Shown: positions 36,348-44,670 of the stretch, in pieces
Numbering within the stretch: position 1 is the first letter of the stretch
How the letters are laid out: each line of letters starts with the position of its first letter
Origin: CAWDZK01 sp963807005
GTDB taxonomy: Bacteria > Actinomycetota > Actinomycetes > JACCUZ01
DNA: 64,000 bases
Reading direction: 5' to 3'
Assembly: GCA_963807005.1 (NCBI GenBank)
Contig: CAWDZK010000004.1
Coordinates: 248,001-312,000, forward strand
The notes under the pieces: model-generated
Told to the model about the DNA's origin: nothing
The model's input: the letters and a program-made list of their open reading frames with translations, nothing else
Database searches by the model: none
Program-made: the position numbers and the translations under genes

Positions 36348-37955
36348 ATGATCACCGCCACCGGGCTGGAGCTGCGCGCCGGGCCGCGCCTGCTGCTGGG
36401 CGCCGCCACCTTCCGGATCGCCCCGGGGGACCGGGTCGGCCTGGTCGGGCGCAACGGCGCCGGCAAGACCACGCTGACCCGGGTGCTCAGCGGCGAGACC
36501 CAGCCGGCTGCGGGGGCCGTCACCCGGTCCGGCGCGGTCGGCTACCTCCCGCAGGACCCGCGCACCGGTGACCTCGGGGTGCTGGCGCGCGACCGCATCC
36601 TCTCGGCGCGCGGCCTGGACGTCGTCGTCCGCCGGATGCGCGCCACCGAGGGCGAGATGGCCAGCGCCGACCCCGACACCCACGACAAGGCGATGCGTCG
36701 CTACCCGCGCCTCGAGGAGGAGTTCCTCGCGGCCGGTGGGTACGCCGCCGAGAGCGAGGCGGCGGCTATCGCGTCCAGCCTCGGCTTGCCCGAGCGGGTG
36801 CTGGACCAGCCGCTGCGCACGCTGTCCGGCGGCCAGCGCCGCCGGGTTGAGCTGTCCCGGATCCTGTTCTCCTCCACCGGGTCGGACGCCACGCTGCTGC
36901 TGGACGAGCCGACCAACCACCTCGACGCCGACTCGATCGTCTGGCTGCGCGACTACCTCTCGTCGTACAAGGGCGGCCTGGTGGTCATCAGCCACGACGC
37001 GGGGCTGCTCGATCACACCGTGACGCGCGTCTTCCACCTGGACGCGAACCGCACCGAGCTCGACATCTACAACGTCGGCTGGAAGCCCTACCTGCTGCAG
37101 CGGGAGACCGACGAACGCCGGCGCAAGCGCGAGCGGGCCAACGTCGAGAAGCAGGCGTCGGTGCTCAAGGCGCAGGCCGACCGGATGCGGTACAAGGCCA
37201 CCAAGGCCAGGGCCGCGCAGAGCATGGACAAGCGGGCCGCGAAGCTGCTGGGCGGGCTGGAGGAGGTGCGCCGGACCGACCGGGTGGCCAAGCTCCGCTT
37301 CCCCGACCCGGCGCCCTGCGGCAAGACCCCGCTGAGCGCGGAAGGGCTGTCCAAGTCCTACGGATCGCTCGAGGTGTTCACCGACGTCGACCTCGCGATC
37401 GACCGGGGCAGCCGGGTCGTCATCCTCGGCCTCAACGGCGCGGGCAAGACGACGCTGATGCGCCTGCTGGCCGGCGTCGAGGACCCGGACACCGGTGAGG
37501 TGGTGCCGGGCCACGGCCTCAAGATCGGCTACTACGCGCAGGAGCACGAGACGCTCGACCCGGAGCGGACCGTGCTGGAGAACATGCGCAGCGCGGCGCC
37601 CGACCTGCAGGACGCCGAGGTGCGCCGGGTGCTCGGCTCGTTCCTGTTCTCCGGCGAGGACGTCGACAAGCCGGCCGCGGTGCTCTCCGGTGGGGAGAAG
37701 ACCCGGCTGGCGCTGGCGACCCTGGTCGTGTCCAGTGCCAACGTGCTGATGCTGGACGAGCCCACCAACAACCTCGACCCGGCAAGTCGCGAGGAGATCC
37801 TCGGCGCGCTGCGGACCTACACCGGCGCGGTGGTGCTCGTCACCCACGACGAGGGCGCTGTCGAGGCGCTCGCACCCGAGCGGCTGATCCTGCTCCCCGA
37901 CGGCGTCGAGGACCTGTGGAACGAGGACTACGCCGACCTCGTGGCGCTCGCCTGA
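36348..37955 (+). CDS. ABC-F family ATPase (ribosome-associated type)
   Basis: The 535-residue soluble protein has two ABC domains and no membrane helices. They carry Walker A GRNGAGKTTLTR and GLNGAGKTTLMR, and Walker B LLLDEPTNHLD and LMLDEPTNNLD. A linker rich in Arg, Lys and Ala (about 245-300) contacts rRNA in known ABC-F factors. ABC-F proteins act on the ribosome in translation control or antibiotic protection. Housekeeping is more likely here, given the conserved small HTH gene next to it. An AGGAC-type ribosome site is weak. Confidence 0.9.
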   Translation: MITATGLELRAGPRLLLGAATFRIAPGDRVGLVGRNGAGKTTLTRVLSGETQPAAGAVTRSGAVGYLPQDPRTGDLGVLARDRILSARGLDVVVRRMRATEGEMASADPDTHDKAMRRYPRLEEEFLAAGGYAAESEAAAIASSLGLPERVLDQPLRTLSGGQRRRVELSRILFSSTGSDATLLLDEPTNHLDADSIVWLRDYLSSYKGGLVVISHDAGLLDHTVTRVFHLDANRTELDIYNVGWKPYLLQRETDERRRKRERANVEKQASVLKAQADRMRYKATKARAAQSMDKRAAKLLGGLEEVRRTDRVAKLRFPDPAPCGKTPLSAEGLSKSYGSLEVFTDVDLAIDRGSRVVILGLNGAGKTTLMRLLAGVEDPDTGEVVPGHGLKIGYYAQEHETLDPERTVLENMRSAAPDLQDAEVRRVLGSFLFSGEDVDKPAAVLSGGEKTRLALATLVVSSANVLMLDEPTNNLDPASREEILGALRTYTGAVVLVTHDEGAVEALAPERLILLPDGVEDLWNEDYADLVALA

Positions 37956-38122
37956 CGAGACCTGCCCGCACACATCACGGGACGAACCGGGCTAGTGCCC
38001 CGTCCGCCGGGCAGCAGGTGGCCCCGGGATCTGGCGCCGGAGCGCCGGTGCGACGATCATGGGCGCGGGGTCTGGCCGGTGGAGTAAGCACCGGGCGCCC
38101 CCGCGGACAGGAGGAGGTTGGC

Positions 38123-38332
38123 GTGGCCGAGCTCAAGAAGGGCGCGCGCATCACCGGAGGCGACCGCAGCCGGCTGGCGGCTGATCTGAAGCGCAAGTAC
38201 GCGACGGGCACGAGCATCCGCGAGCTTGCCGCGGAGACCGGGCGCTCCTACGGCTTCGTGCACCGGATGCTGTCCGAGTCCGGTGTGACGCTGCGCGGTC
38301 GCGGCGGCGCCACGCGCGGCAAGAAGTCCTGA
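38123..38332 (+). CDS. Small helix-turn-helix protein (69 residues)
   Basis: This basic protein consists of one HTH, with the helices around TSIRELAAETGRSYGFVHRMLSESGV, flanked by Lys/Arg-rich ends. It begins with GTG behind a GAGGAGG ribosome site. Small conserved HTH proteins of this type occur beside ABC-F genes in actinobacteria. It likely binds DNA; the target is unknown. The 167-base gap to the ABC-F gene holds its promoter. The next gene begins at its stop codon. Confidence 0.85.
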   Translation: MAELKKGARITGGDRSRLAADLKRKYATGTSIRELAAETGRSYGFVHRMLSESGVTLRGRGGATRGKKS

Positions 38333-39195
38333 CCGCCGACGACCACCGGACCGCACAGGACCCCCTGAGCGTCCAGGACCACGACGGTGTACGGCTCGAC
38401 CACGAGCCGGGCTCCGGGCTGGCGACGGTCACCCTCGCGCGCCCGGAGAAGCGCAACGCCCAGACGCCCGCGACCTGGCGGCGGCTCGTGGCGGTCGGCG
38501 AGCAGCTGCTGGCGGACGAGGACGTGCGCGTGGTCCTGCTCCGGGGTGAGGGCGCGTCCTTCTCCGCGGGACTGGACCGAGCGATGTTCAGCACCGGTGC
38601 CGACGGCGCTCCCGGGCTGCTCGCGCTGGCCGCCCTGGACGACGACGAGCTGGACGCCACCATCGGTGGCTTCCAGCGGGCGTTCACCTGGTGGCGCGAC
38701 GACCGGGTCGTCACCATCGCCGCCGTGCAGGGCCATGCGGTCGGCGCCGGCTTCCAGCTCGCTCTGGCCTGCGACCTGCGGGTGGTCGCCGACGACGTGG
38801 CCCTGTCGATGAAGGAGACCTCGCTCGGGCTGGTGCCCGACCTCGGTGGCACCGGGCCGTTGGTGCGCCTCGTCGGGTACGCCCGGGCGTTGGAGATCTG
38901 CGCGACCGGGCGCCGGGTGGGCGCGGCCGAGGCCGTGGCCAGCGGGCTGGCCGCCCTGGCCGTGCCCGTCGCCGAGCTCGACACGGCCACGAGGGATCTC
39001 GCGGCCGCCGTCCTCGCCTCGCCGGCAGGCGCTGTCCGCGCCACCAAGGCGCTGCTGCGCGGCGCGGCCGTGCGAGGCTACGCCGAGCAGCTCGCCGCCG
39101 AACGTGCCGCGCAGGCCGGTCGGCTGCGCGAGCTGGCGGCATCGGTGGTCGCACCGTCGGAGTCGGCGGGGGAGTCGGCAGGGGAGGACGGCTAG
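38329..39195 (+). CDS. Enoyl-CoA hydratase/isomerase family protein (start codon unusual)
   Basis: The protein has a crotonase fold. The N-terminal strand is GLATVTLARPEKRNAQ, the oxyanion-hole segments FSAGLD and GHAVGAGFQLALACD, and the later motif MKETSLGLVPDLGGTG. Of the two catalytic glutamates of enoyl-CoA hydratase, one seems present (KETSLGL) and the other is Gln in GFQLALACD. True hydratase activity is therefore doubtful. The first ATG, GTG or TTG in frame is the GTG at 38488, which would delete the conserved first strand. CTG at 38329, overlapping the HTH stop (CTGA), is my preferred start; CTG at 38365 is an alternative. It overlaps the acyl-CoA dehydrogenase gene by 1 base. Confidence 0.8.
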   Translation: MTADDHRTAQDPLSVQDHDGVRLDHEPGSGLATVTLARPEKRNAQTPATWRRLVAVGEQLLADEDVRVVLLRGEGASFSAGLDRAMFSTGADGAPGLLALAALDDDELDATIGGFQRAFTWWRDDRVVTIAAVQGHAVGAGFQLALACDLRVVADDVALSMKETSLGLVPDLGGTGPLVRLVGYARALEICATGRRVGAAEAVASGLAALAVPVAELDTATRDLAAAVLASPAGAVRATKALLRGAAVRGYAEQLAAERAAQAGRLRELAASVVAPSESAGESAGEDG

Positions 39196-40346
39196 TGGAC
39201 CTCGCGCTCAACGACGAGCAGCGGGCGGTGCAGGCGGCGGTGCGCGAATGGGTGGCCGACGTCGTCACCCCGCACGCGCTGCGCAACGACCGCGAGGAGC
39301 GTTTCCCGCAGGAGGCGCTCGACGGTCTCCGGCAGACCGGCTTCGTCGGGATGACCATCCCCGAGGAGTACGGCGGGGGCGGCGCCGACCCGCTGACGTA
39401 CTGCCTGTTCATCGAGGAGCTGAGCAGGGGGGACGCCAACGTCCGCTCGATCATGTCCGTGCACCTCGGCCTGGTGGCCGGCTCGGTCCAGCGCTGGGGC
39501 AGCGACGAGCAGAAGCAGCAGTGGCTGCCGCCGATGGCGACCGGGGAGGTGCTCGGCTGCTTCGGTCTCACCGAGCCCGACCACGGGTCCAACCCGGCCG
39601 ACCTGCGCTCCGTCGCCGAGGCGCTGCCCGGCGGCGGCTGGCGGATCAGTGGCCGCAAGGTGTTCATCACCAACGGCTCGATCGCCCAGGTGGCGCTGGT
39701 GATGGCCCGGACCGGCGGCCCCGGCGCGAAGGGCGTGTCGGCGTTCCTGGTGCCGACCGACCGGCCCGGGTTCCGGGCGAACCCGTTGCACGGCAAGCTC
39801 GGGCTGCGGTCCTGCGACACAGCCGAGCTCGTGCTCGACGGTGTCGAGGTGGGGCCGGAGGCCCGGCTGGGCGGCGACGGCGACGGCCTGAAGGTCGCGC
39901 TCTCGGCGCTGGACGACGGCCGGATGTCGATCGCGGCATCCTGCACCGGCATCGCCCAGTCGGCACTGGACACGATGGTCGCCTACGCGGGCCAGCGTGA
40001 GCAGTTCGGCAAGCCGATCGCCGGCCACCAGCTGGTGCAGGCGCTGATCGCCGACTCGGCCGTCGACGTCGACGCGTCCCGGCTGCTCACCTGGGCGGTG
40101 GCCGACCTCAAAGGACGCGGGGAGCGCTACTCGCTTGCGGCCTCGAAGGCCAAGCTGTTCGCGACCGAGGCCTCCATCCGGGTGGCGAACGCCTGCATCC
40201 AGGTGCACGGCGGCTACGGCTACGTCGACGAGTACCCCGCGGCCAAGATGCTGCGGGACGCCCGCGTCACCACGCTGTACGAGGGCACCAGCCAGGTCCA
40301 GCAGCTGCTGATCGGTCGCGCCCTCACCGGGGTGAGCGCGTTCTGA
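39195..40346 (+). CDS. Acyl-CoA dehydrogenase
   Basis: The 383-residue FAD enzyme introduces a double bond into acyl-CoA. Signatures are FGLTEPDHGSNPADL, the substrate/FAD segment GRKVFITNGS, QVHGGYGYVDEYPAAKMLRDARV and LYEGTSQVQQLLIGRAL. The last carries the usual catalytic-base Glu of the medium- and short-chain type. GTG start overlaps the crotonase stop by 1 base, so the two are co-translated and probably act on one acyl-CoA pathway. The chain length of the substrate is not evident. Confidence 0.92.
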   Translation: MDLALNDEQRAVQAAVREWVADVVTPHALRNDREERFPQEALDGLRQTGFVGMTIPEEYGGGGADPLTYCLFIEELSRGDANVRSIMSVHLGLVAGSVQRWGSDEQKQQWLPPMATGEVLGCFGLTEPDHGSNPADLRSVAEALPGGGWRISGRKVFITNGSIAQVALVMARTGGPGAKGVSAFLVPTDRPGFRANPLHGKLGLRSCDTAELVLDGVEVGPEARLGGDGDGLKVALSALDDGRMSIAASCTGIAQSALDTMVAYAGQREQFGKPIAGHQLVQALIADSAVDVDASRLLTWAVADLKGRGERYSLAASKAKLFATEASIRVANACIQVHGGYGYVDEYPAAKMLRDARVTTLYEGTSQVQQLLIGRALTGVSAF

Positions 40347-41641
40347 GCCCGGTCCCGGAGGCGGGCCGACCAGCCGGCGCCCTGCCACCACCCGACGCCG
40401 CGCCCGGGGACCTGCAGCGCCGGACCATCAGGACGCTGGTGGGCTCGCAGATCCTCGGCGGCGTCGGTGTCTCCGCGGGCGCGGCGGTCGGCGCCCTGCT
40501 GACGGAGCAGGTCGCGGGGTCGGCCGCCCTCGCCGGGCTCGGCGGCACCTTCCAGGTGCTCGGCGCTGCGCTGGCCGCGATCCCGATGGCCCGGGTGATG
40601 GCAGCCCGGGGCCGCCGGCCGGGTCTGCTGCTCGGCTACACCCTGGCCGTCCTCGGCGCCGTCGGCGTGATCACCGGCGGGGTGATCGGCAGCTTCCCGC
40701 TGCTGCTGGCCGGCTTCGCGCTGTTCGGCGGCTCCACCGCCTCGAACAGTCAGGCCCGCTACGCCGCGGCCGACCTCTCCGAGGTCTCCCACAGGGGTCG
40801 CGACCTGTCCGTCGTGGTGTGGGCGACGACGGTGGGCGCGGTCGTCGGCCCCAACCTGGCCGGCCCCGGCGAGCCGGTGGCCCGGGCCCTCGGGCTCCCG
40901 GTCCTGACCGGGCCGTTCGCCTTCTCTCTCGCCGGCTTCCTGCTGGCGATGCTGCTGCTGGCGGTGCGACTGAGGCCGGACCCGCTGCTGGCGGCCCGCG
41001 CGCGCCACCTGGCCGCCGGCGGCGCGCCGGGCCTGTCGCACGGCTCGATCCCTCGCGGTCTGCGGGTTGCGCGGAGGTACCCCGACGCCGTCCTCGGGAT
41101 GCTCTCGGTCGCCGTCGGGCACACGGTGATGGTCAGCGTCATGGTGATGACGCCGCTGCGCATGCACCACGGGGGTGCCGAGCTGCGGGTCATCGGCGTC
41201 GTCATCAGCCTGCACATCCTCGGGATGTTCGCCTTCGCGCCGTTGGTGGGCCAGGCCGTCGACCGGTTCGGCGGCCACCTGATGGCGGTCGCCGGGTCCG
41301 GGATCCTGGTGACGGCCGGTGTGCTGGCGGCGCTGGCGCCCGCCGGCTTCTCGCCGGCGCTGACGGTCGGGCTGTTCCTGCTGGGGCTGGGCTGGTCGTT
41401 CACCCTGATCAGCGGGTCCACCCTGGTGACCCAGGCGGTCCCGATCGAGGAGCGCCCGGGGGTCCAGGGTGCGACCGACCTGCTGATGGGTCTGGCCGGT
41501 GGGGGCGGCGGGGCGCTGGCGGGCGTGGTGGTGGGCCAGCTCGGCTTCCCGGACCTCGGCGCCGGCGCGGCGGGGCTGGCCACCCTGCTGGCGATCGCGG
41601 CGCTCGGGCCGCTGCGCCGCTCGGGACCGCCGCCGGGCTGA
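40343..41641 (+). CDS. MFS transporter
   Basis: This is a polytopic protein with about 12 hydrophobic helices and a major-facilitator loop (VMAARGRRPGLLLGY near the first cytoplasmic loop). The first standard start in frame is GTG at 40439, giving 400 residues that begin within helix 1. The frame stays open upstream to a CTG at 40343 that overlaps the dehydrogenase stop (CTGA), giving 432 residues with a normal N-terminal cytoplasmic segment (LQRRTIRTLVGSQ). I list the longer form with reserve. Substrate unknown; its place after crotonase and dehydrogenase genes may be incidental. Confidence 0.8.
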   Translation: MSPVPEAGRPAGALPPPDAAPGDLQRRTIRTLVGSQILGGVGVSAGAAVGALLTEQVAGSAALAGLGGTFQVLGAALAAIPMARVMAARGRRPGLLLGYTLAVLGAVGVITGGVIGSFPLLLAGFALFGGSTASNSQARYAAADLSEVSHRGRDLSVVVWATTVGAVVGPNLAGPGEPVARALGLPVLTGPFAFSLAGFLLAMLLLAVRLRPDPLLAARARHLAAGGAPGLSHGSIPRGLRVARRYPDAVLGMLSVAVGHTVMVSVMVMTPLRMHHGGAELRVIGVVISLHILGMFAFAPLVGQAVDRFGGHLMAVAGSGILVTAGVLAALAPAGFSPALTVGLFLLGLGWSFTLISGSTLVTQAVPIEERPGVQGATDLLMGLAGGGGGALAGVVVGQLGFPDLGAGAAGLATLLAIAALGPLRRSGPPPG

Positions 41642-41719
41642 TCGTCCGACCGGCTGTCCGGCCCCCGACGTACCGTTCCCGGGAAGCACCGGGGCGCCGT
41701 GCGCGTTGCACGGGCCAGG

Positions 41720-41735
41720 TGTAACAGAAATTACA
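41720..41735. promoter_or_regulatory. AT-rich inverted repeat before the ABC exporter gene
   Basis: TGTAA-N6-TTACA is a small perfect inverted repeat directly upstream of the ribosome site (AGGAG) of the exporter gene. It stands out from a strongly GC-rich context. It could be an operator for a local repressor or part of a promoter. No regulator gene lies next to it. Confidence 0.35.
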
Positions 41736-41739
41736 GGAG

Positions 41740-43680
41740 ATGCCCGTGTCCATGTCCCACGGCCCGTGGGCTGCCATGCGCTCGCTCACCCGGGACGGCG
41801 AGGTCGCCAAGCGCAAGCTCGCGCCCGGCACCATCCCGCGCATCGTGGACTTCGCCCGGCCCTACCGCCGGCAGATCTCGGTGTTCCTCGTGCTGGTGGT
41901 GCTCGACGCGATGCTCGTCGTCGCCCTGCCGCTGCTGTTCAAGGTGATCGTCGACGAGCTCTCACCCGGCGGCGGGCAGGACAAGAACGTGGTCGTCGCC
42001 GTGGCGCTCGGCGTCGCCGGGCTCGCTGTCGTCGACGCCGGCCTCACGCTCTGGCAGCGCTACCTCTCCTCGCAGGTCGGCGAGGGGCTGATCTACGACC
42101 TGCGCACCCGGGTCTTCAGCCACGTGCAGCGGATGCCGGTGGCGTTCTTCACCCGCACCCAGACCGGCGCGCTGGTCAGCCGCCTGAACACCGACGTGGT
42201 CGGCGCCCAGCAGGCGTTCACCTCCACGCTGTCCTCGGTGGTCTCCAACGTGGTGGGGCTGGTGCTCGTGCTCGCCACGATGATCTACCTGTCCTGGCAG
42301 ATCACCCTTGGCGCCCTGGTGCTGACGCCGCTGTTCCTGCTGCCGGCCCGGTGGGTCGGTCGGCGCCTGCAGGCGATCACCCGCGAGGCCATGCAGCTCA
42401 ACGCCGGCATGGGCACGACCATGACCGAGCGGTTCAACGTCTCGGGCGCGCTGCTGGTCAAGCTGTTCGGCCGGCTCCCGGACGAGTCGTCGGCGTTCGC
42501 CGTCAAGGCCGGCGAGGTGCGCGACATCGGCATCAAGCAGGCGATGTACGGCCGGGTCTTCTTCACCAGCCTGACCCTCGTCGCCTCGCTGGCCACGGCG
42601 CTGGTCTACGGGGTCGGAGGTGTGCTCGTCATCGACGGCGCCATCACCCTCGGCACGCTGGTCGCGCTCACCGCCCTGCTGGGCCGTCTCTACGGCCCGC
42701 TCACGGCGCTGTCCAACGTCCAGGTCGACGTGATGACCGCACTGGTGTCCTTCGAGCGGGTCTTCGAGGTGCTCGACCTGCCGCCGATGATCGACGAGAA
42801 GCCGGACGCCGTCCCGCTGCCGCGCGGCCCGGTCGACGTCGAGCTGCGGGACGTGGCGTTCCGCTACCCGACCGCCGACGAGGTCTCGCTGGCCTCGCTC
42901 GAGTCGGTCGCGGTCCTGGACCAGGCGCCCAGCCAGCAGGTCCTGCACGACGTGTCCTTCGTCGTACCGTCCGGGACGATGACCGCCCTGGTCGGCCCGT
43001 CCGGCGCAGGCAAGACGACCATCACCAGTCTGGTCGGCCGGCTCTACGACACGGTCGAGGGCCGGGTGCTCATCGGCGGGCACGACGTGCGGGACGTGAC
43101 CCTGGCGTCGCTGCACGAGACCGTCGGTGTGGTCACCCAGGACGCGCACATGTTCCACGAGACGATCCGCAGCAACCTGCTCTACGCCCGCCCGGACGCC
43201 ACCGACGCCGAGCTCAGCGCGGCGCTGCAGGCGGCGCAGATCTGGGAGCTGGTCGCCTCGCTGCCCGATGGCATGGACACGACGGTCGGCGACCGCGGCT
43301 ACCGGCTCTCCGGCGGCGAGAAGCAGCGGCTGGCGATCGCCCGGCTGCTGCTCAAGGCACCGGACGTCGTCGTCCTCGACGAGGCCACCGCGCACCTGGA
43401 CTCCGAGTCGGAGGTCGCGGTCCAGCGCGCCCTGAAGGTCGCGCTGGAGGGACGCACCTCGCTGGTCATCGCGCACCGGCTGTCGACGGTCCGCGACGCC
43501 GACCAGATCCTCGTGGTCGACGCCGGGCGGGTGGTCGAACGCGGGAAGCACGGCGAGCTGCTGGAGGCGGGCGGGCTCTACGCCGAGCTGTACCGCACCC
43601 AGTTCGCCACCCAGGAGGCTGCCCAGGACGCGGTCGACGCCGCGGTGCAGGACGCCGGCAGCACGGTCGGCGTGAGCTGA
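41740..43680 (+). CDS. ABC exporter, fused permease and ATPase (MsbA/LmrA type)
   Basis: The 646-residue half-transporter has an N-terminal membrane domain with six helices (about 45-320) and a C-terminal ATPase. The ATPase has Walker A GPSGAGKTTITSLVG, signature RLSGGEKQRLAIARLLL, Walker B VVVLDEATAHLD and the switch His in VIAHRLST. It works as a homodimer that exports a lipid or hydrophobic compound. The substrate is not predictable. A short inverted repeat precedes the AGGAG ribosome site. No partner half-transporter lies nearby. Confidence 0.93.
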   Translation: MPVSMSHGPWAAMRSLTRDGEVAKRKLAPGTIPRIVDFARPYRRQISVFLVLVVLDAMLVVALPLLFKVIVDELSPGGGQDKNVVVAVALGVAGLAVVDAGLTLWQRYLSSQVGEGLIYDLRTRVFSHVQRMPVAFFTRTQTGALVSRLNTDVVGAQQAFTSTLSSVVSNVVGLVLVLATMIYLSWQITLGALVLTPLFLLPARWVGRRLQAITREAMQLNAGMGTTMTERFNVSGALLVKLFGRLPDESSAFAVKAGEVRDIGIKQAMYGRVFFTSLTLVASLATALVYGVGGVLVIDGAITLGTLVALTALLGRLYGPLTALSNVQVDVMTALVSFERVFEVLDLPPMIDEKPDAVPLPRGPVDVELRDVAFRYPTADEVSLASLESVAVLDQAPSQQVLHDVSFVVPSGTMTALVGPSGAGKTTITSLVGRLYDTVEGRVLIGGHDVRDVTLASLHETVGVVTQDAHMFHETIRSNLLYARPDATDAELSAALQAAQIWELVASLPDGMDTTVGDRGYRLSGGEKQRLAIARLLLKAPDVVVLDEATAHLDSESEVAVQRALKVALEGRTSLVIAHRLSTVRDADQILVVDAGRVVERGKHGELLEAGGLYAELYRTQFATQEAAQDAVDAAVQDAGSTVGVS

Positions 43681-43690
43681 GGGGGGACTC

Positions 43691-44626
43691 TCAGGAGAGC
43701 GCCCGCCCGACGCCGGCCAGCGACTCGGCCAGCAGCGCCGGCCGGTCCTCCGTCACCGCGTAGTCCGCCAGCACGGCGCAGAGCGCGGCGGCCAGCACCC
43801 GGGCACGCAGCTCCCGTGCCGGGTCCGGCCGGCCGCCGTACGCGGCGAAGAACGCGTCCCTGGCCGAGCCGGCCAGGGCCGCGTAGCCGAACGACAGGTC
43901 CAGCGCCGGGTCGGCGAGGCAGGCGTCGCCCCAGTCGATGACGCCGGTGGGCACCCCGTCCGGGTCCACCAGGACGTGGCGCAGGTGGAGGTCGCCGTGC
44001 ACCAGCACCGCGCCGTCGGGGTCCGGCGGGCCGAGGCCCGCGCCCTCGGCCAGCAGGGCGTCGTAGGCGACATCGAGGGCAGACCCGGCCTGCCACCGGC
44101 CGGCCGCCTCGAGGCGGTCGAGCGACGCCCGGCCGATCGGGCCGCGCGCTGCCGGCGTCGCGCGGAGCATCGGGTCCTGCGGCAGGCCCGCGCCCAGAGC
44201 CGTGGCCAGCTCGGGCCGGTGCAGCTCGCGCAGGAACGCGCCGACCCCGGCCCCGAGCCGGTCCCGGCCGTGCTCGGGCAGGGCGGCGTCCGCGACCTCG
44301 ACGCCGGGCAGCAGCCGGCCGGCCCAGAACGGCCACGGGTACCCGCCGGCCGGCCGGCCGACCAGCTCCGGCACCGGGACCGGGAGGGGGAGCCGCGCGG
44401 CGAGGACGGGCAGCAGCTGCACCTCCTTGGCGAACAGGTCGGCCCCCATCTGCCGCCTGGGGAAGCGGACCGCCCAGGTCCGGTCCACCAGGAACACGGT
44501 GTTGTCGAAACCGACCGCTAGCGTCTCCACCCGGGTCAGCGCCAGCTGGGGGAACTGGCTGCTCAGCAGCGCACGCGCCTGCGACTCGTCCACGGCGTGC
44601 TCGGCGTCCCAGGTGTTCCCTGCCAT
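43691..44626 (-). CDS. Aminoglycoside phosphotransferase-family kinase
   Basis: The 311-residue protein has the APH/choline-kinase fold. The catalytic loop is VLVHGDLHLRHVLVD, the metal-binding DxD-like motif is GVIDWGDACLADPALDL, and a P-loop-like start is GFDNTVFLVDRTWAVRFPR. Most chromosomal members phosphorylate unknown small molecules, and resistance is not implied. It is convergent with the exporter gene, with a 10-base gap, and divergent from the AlkZ-like gene. Confidence 0.87.
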   Translation of the reverse strand: MAGNTWDAEHAVDESQARALLSSQFPQLALTRVETLAVGFDNTVFLVDRTWAVRFPRRQMGADLFAKEVQLLPVLAARLPLPVPVPELVGRPAGGYPWPFWAGRLLPGVEVADAALPEHGRDRLGAGVGAFLRELHRPELATALGAGLPQDPMLRATPAARGPIGRASLDRLEAAGRWQAGSALDVAYDALLAEGAGLGPPDPDGAVLVHGDLHLRHVLVDPDGVPTGVIDWGDACLADPALDLSFGYAALAGSARDAFFAAYGGRPDPARELRARVLAAALCAVLADYAVTEDRPALLAESLAGVGRALS

Positions 44627-44670
44627 CGCCGCCGAGGCTAGCCGTCGGGAGCCGCGGGTACGGTCCCGAC

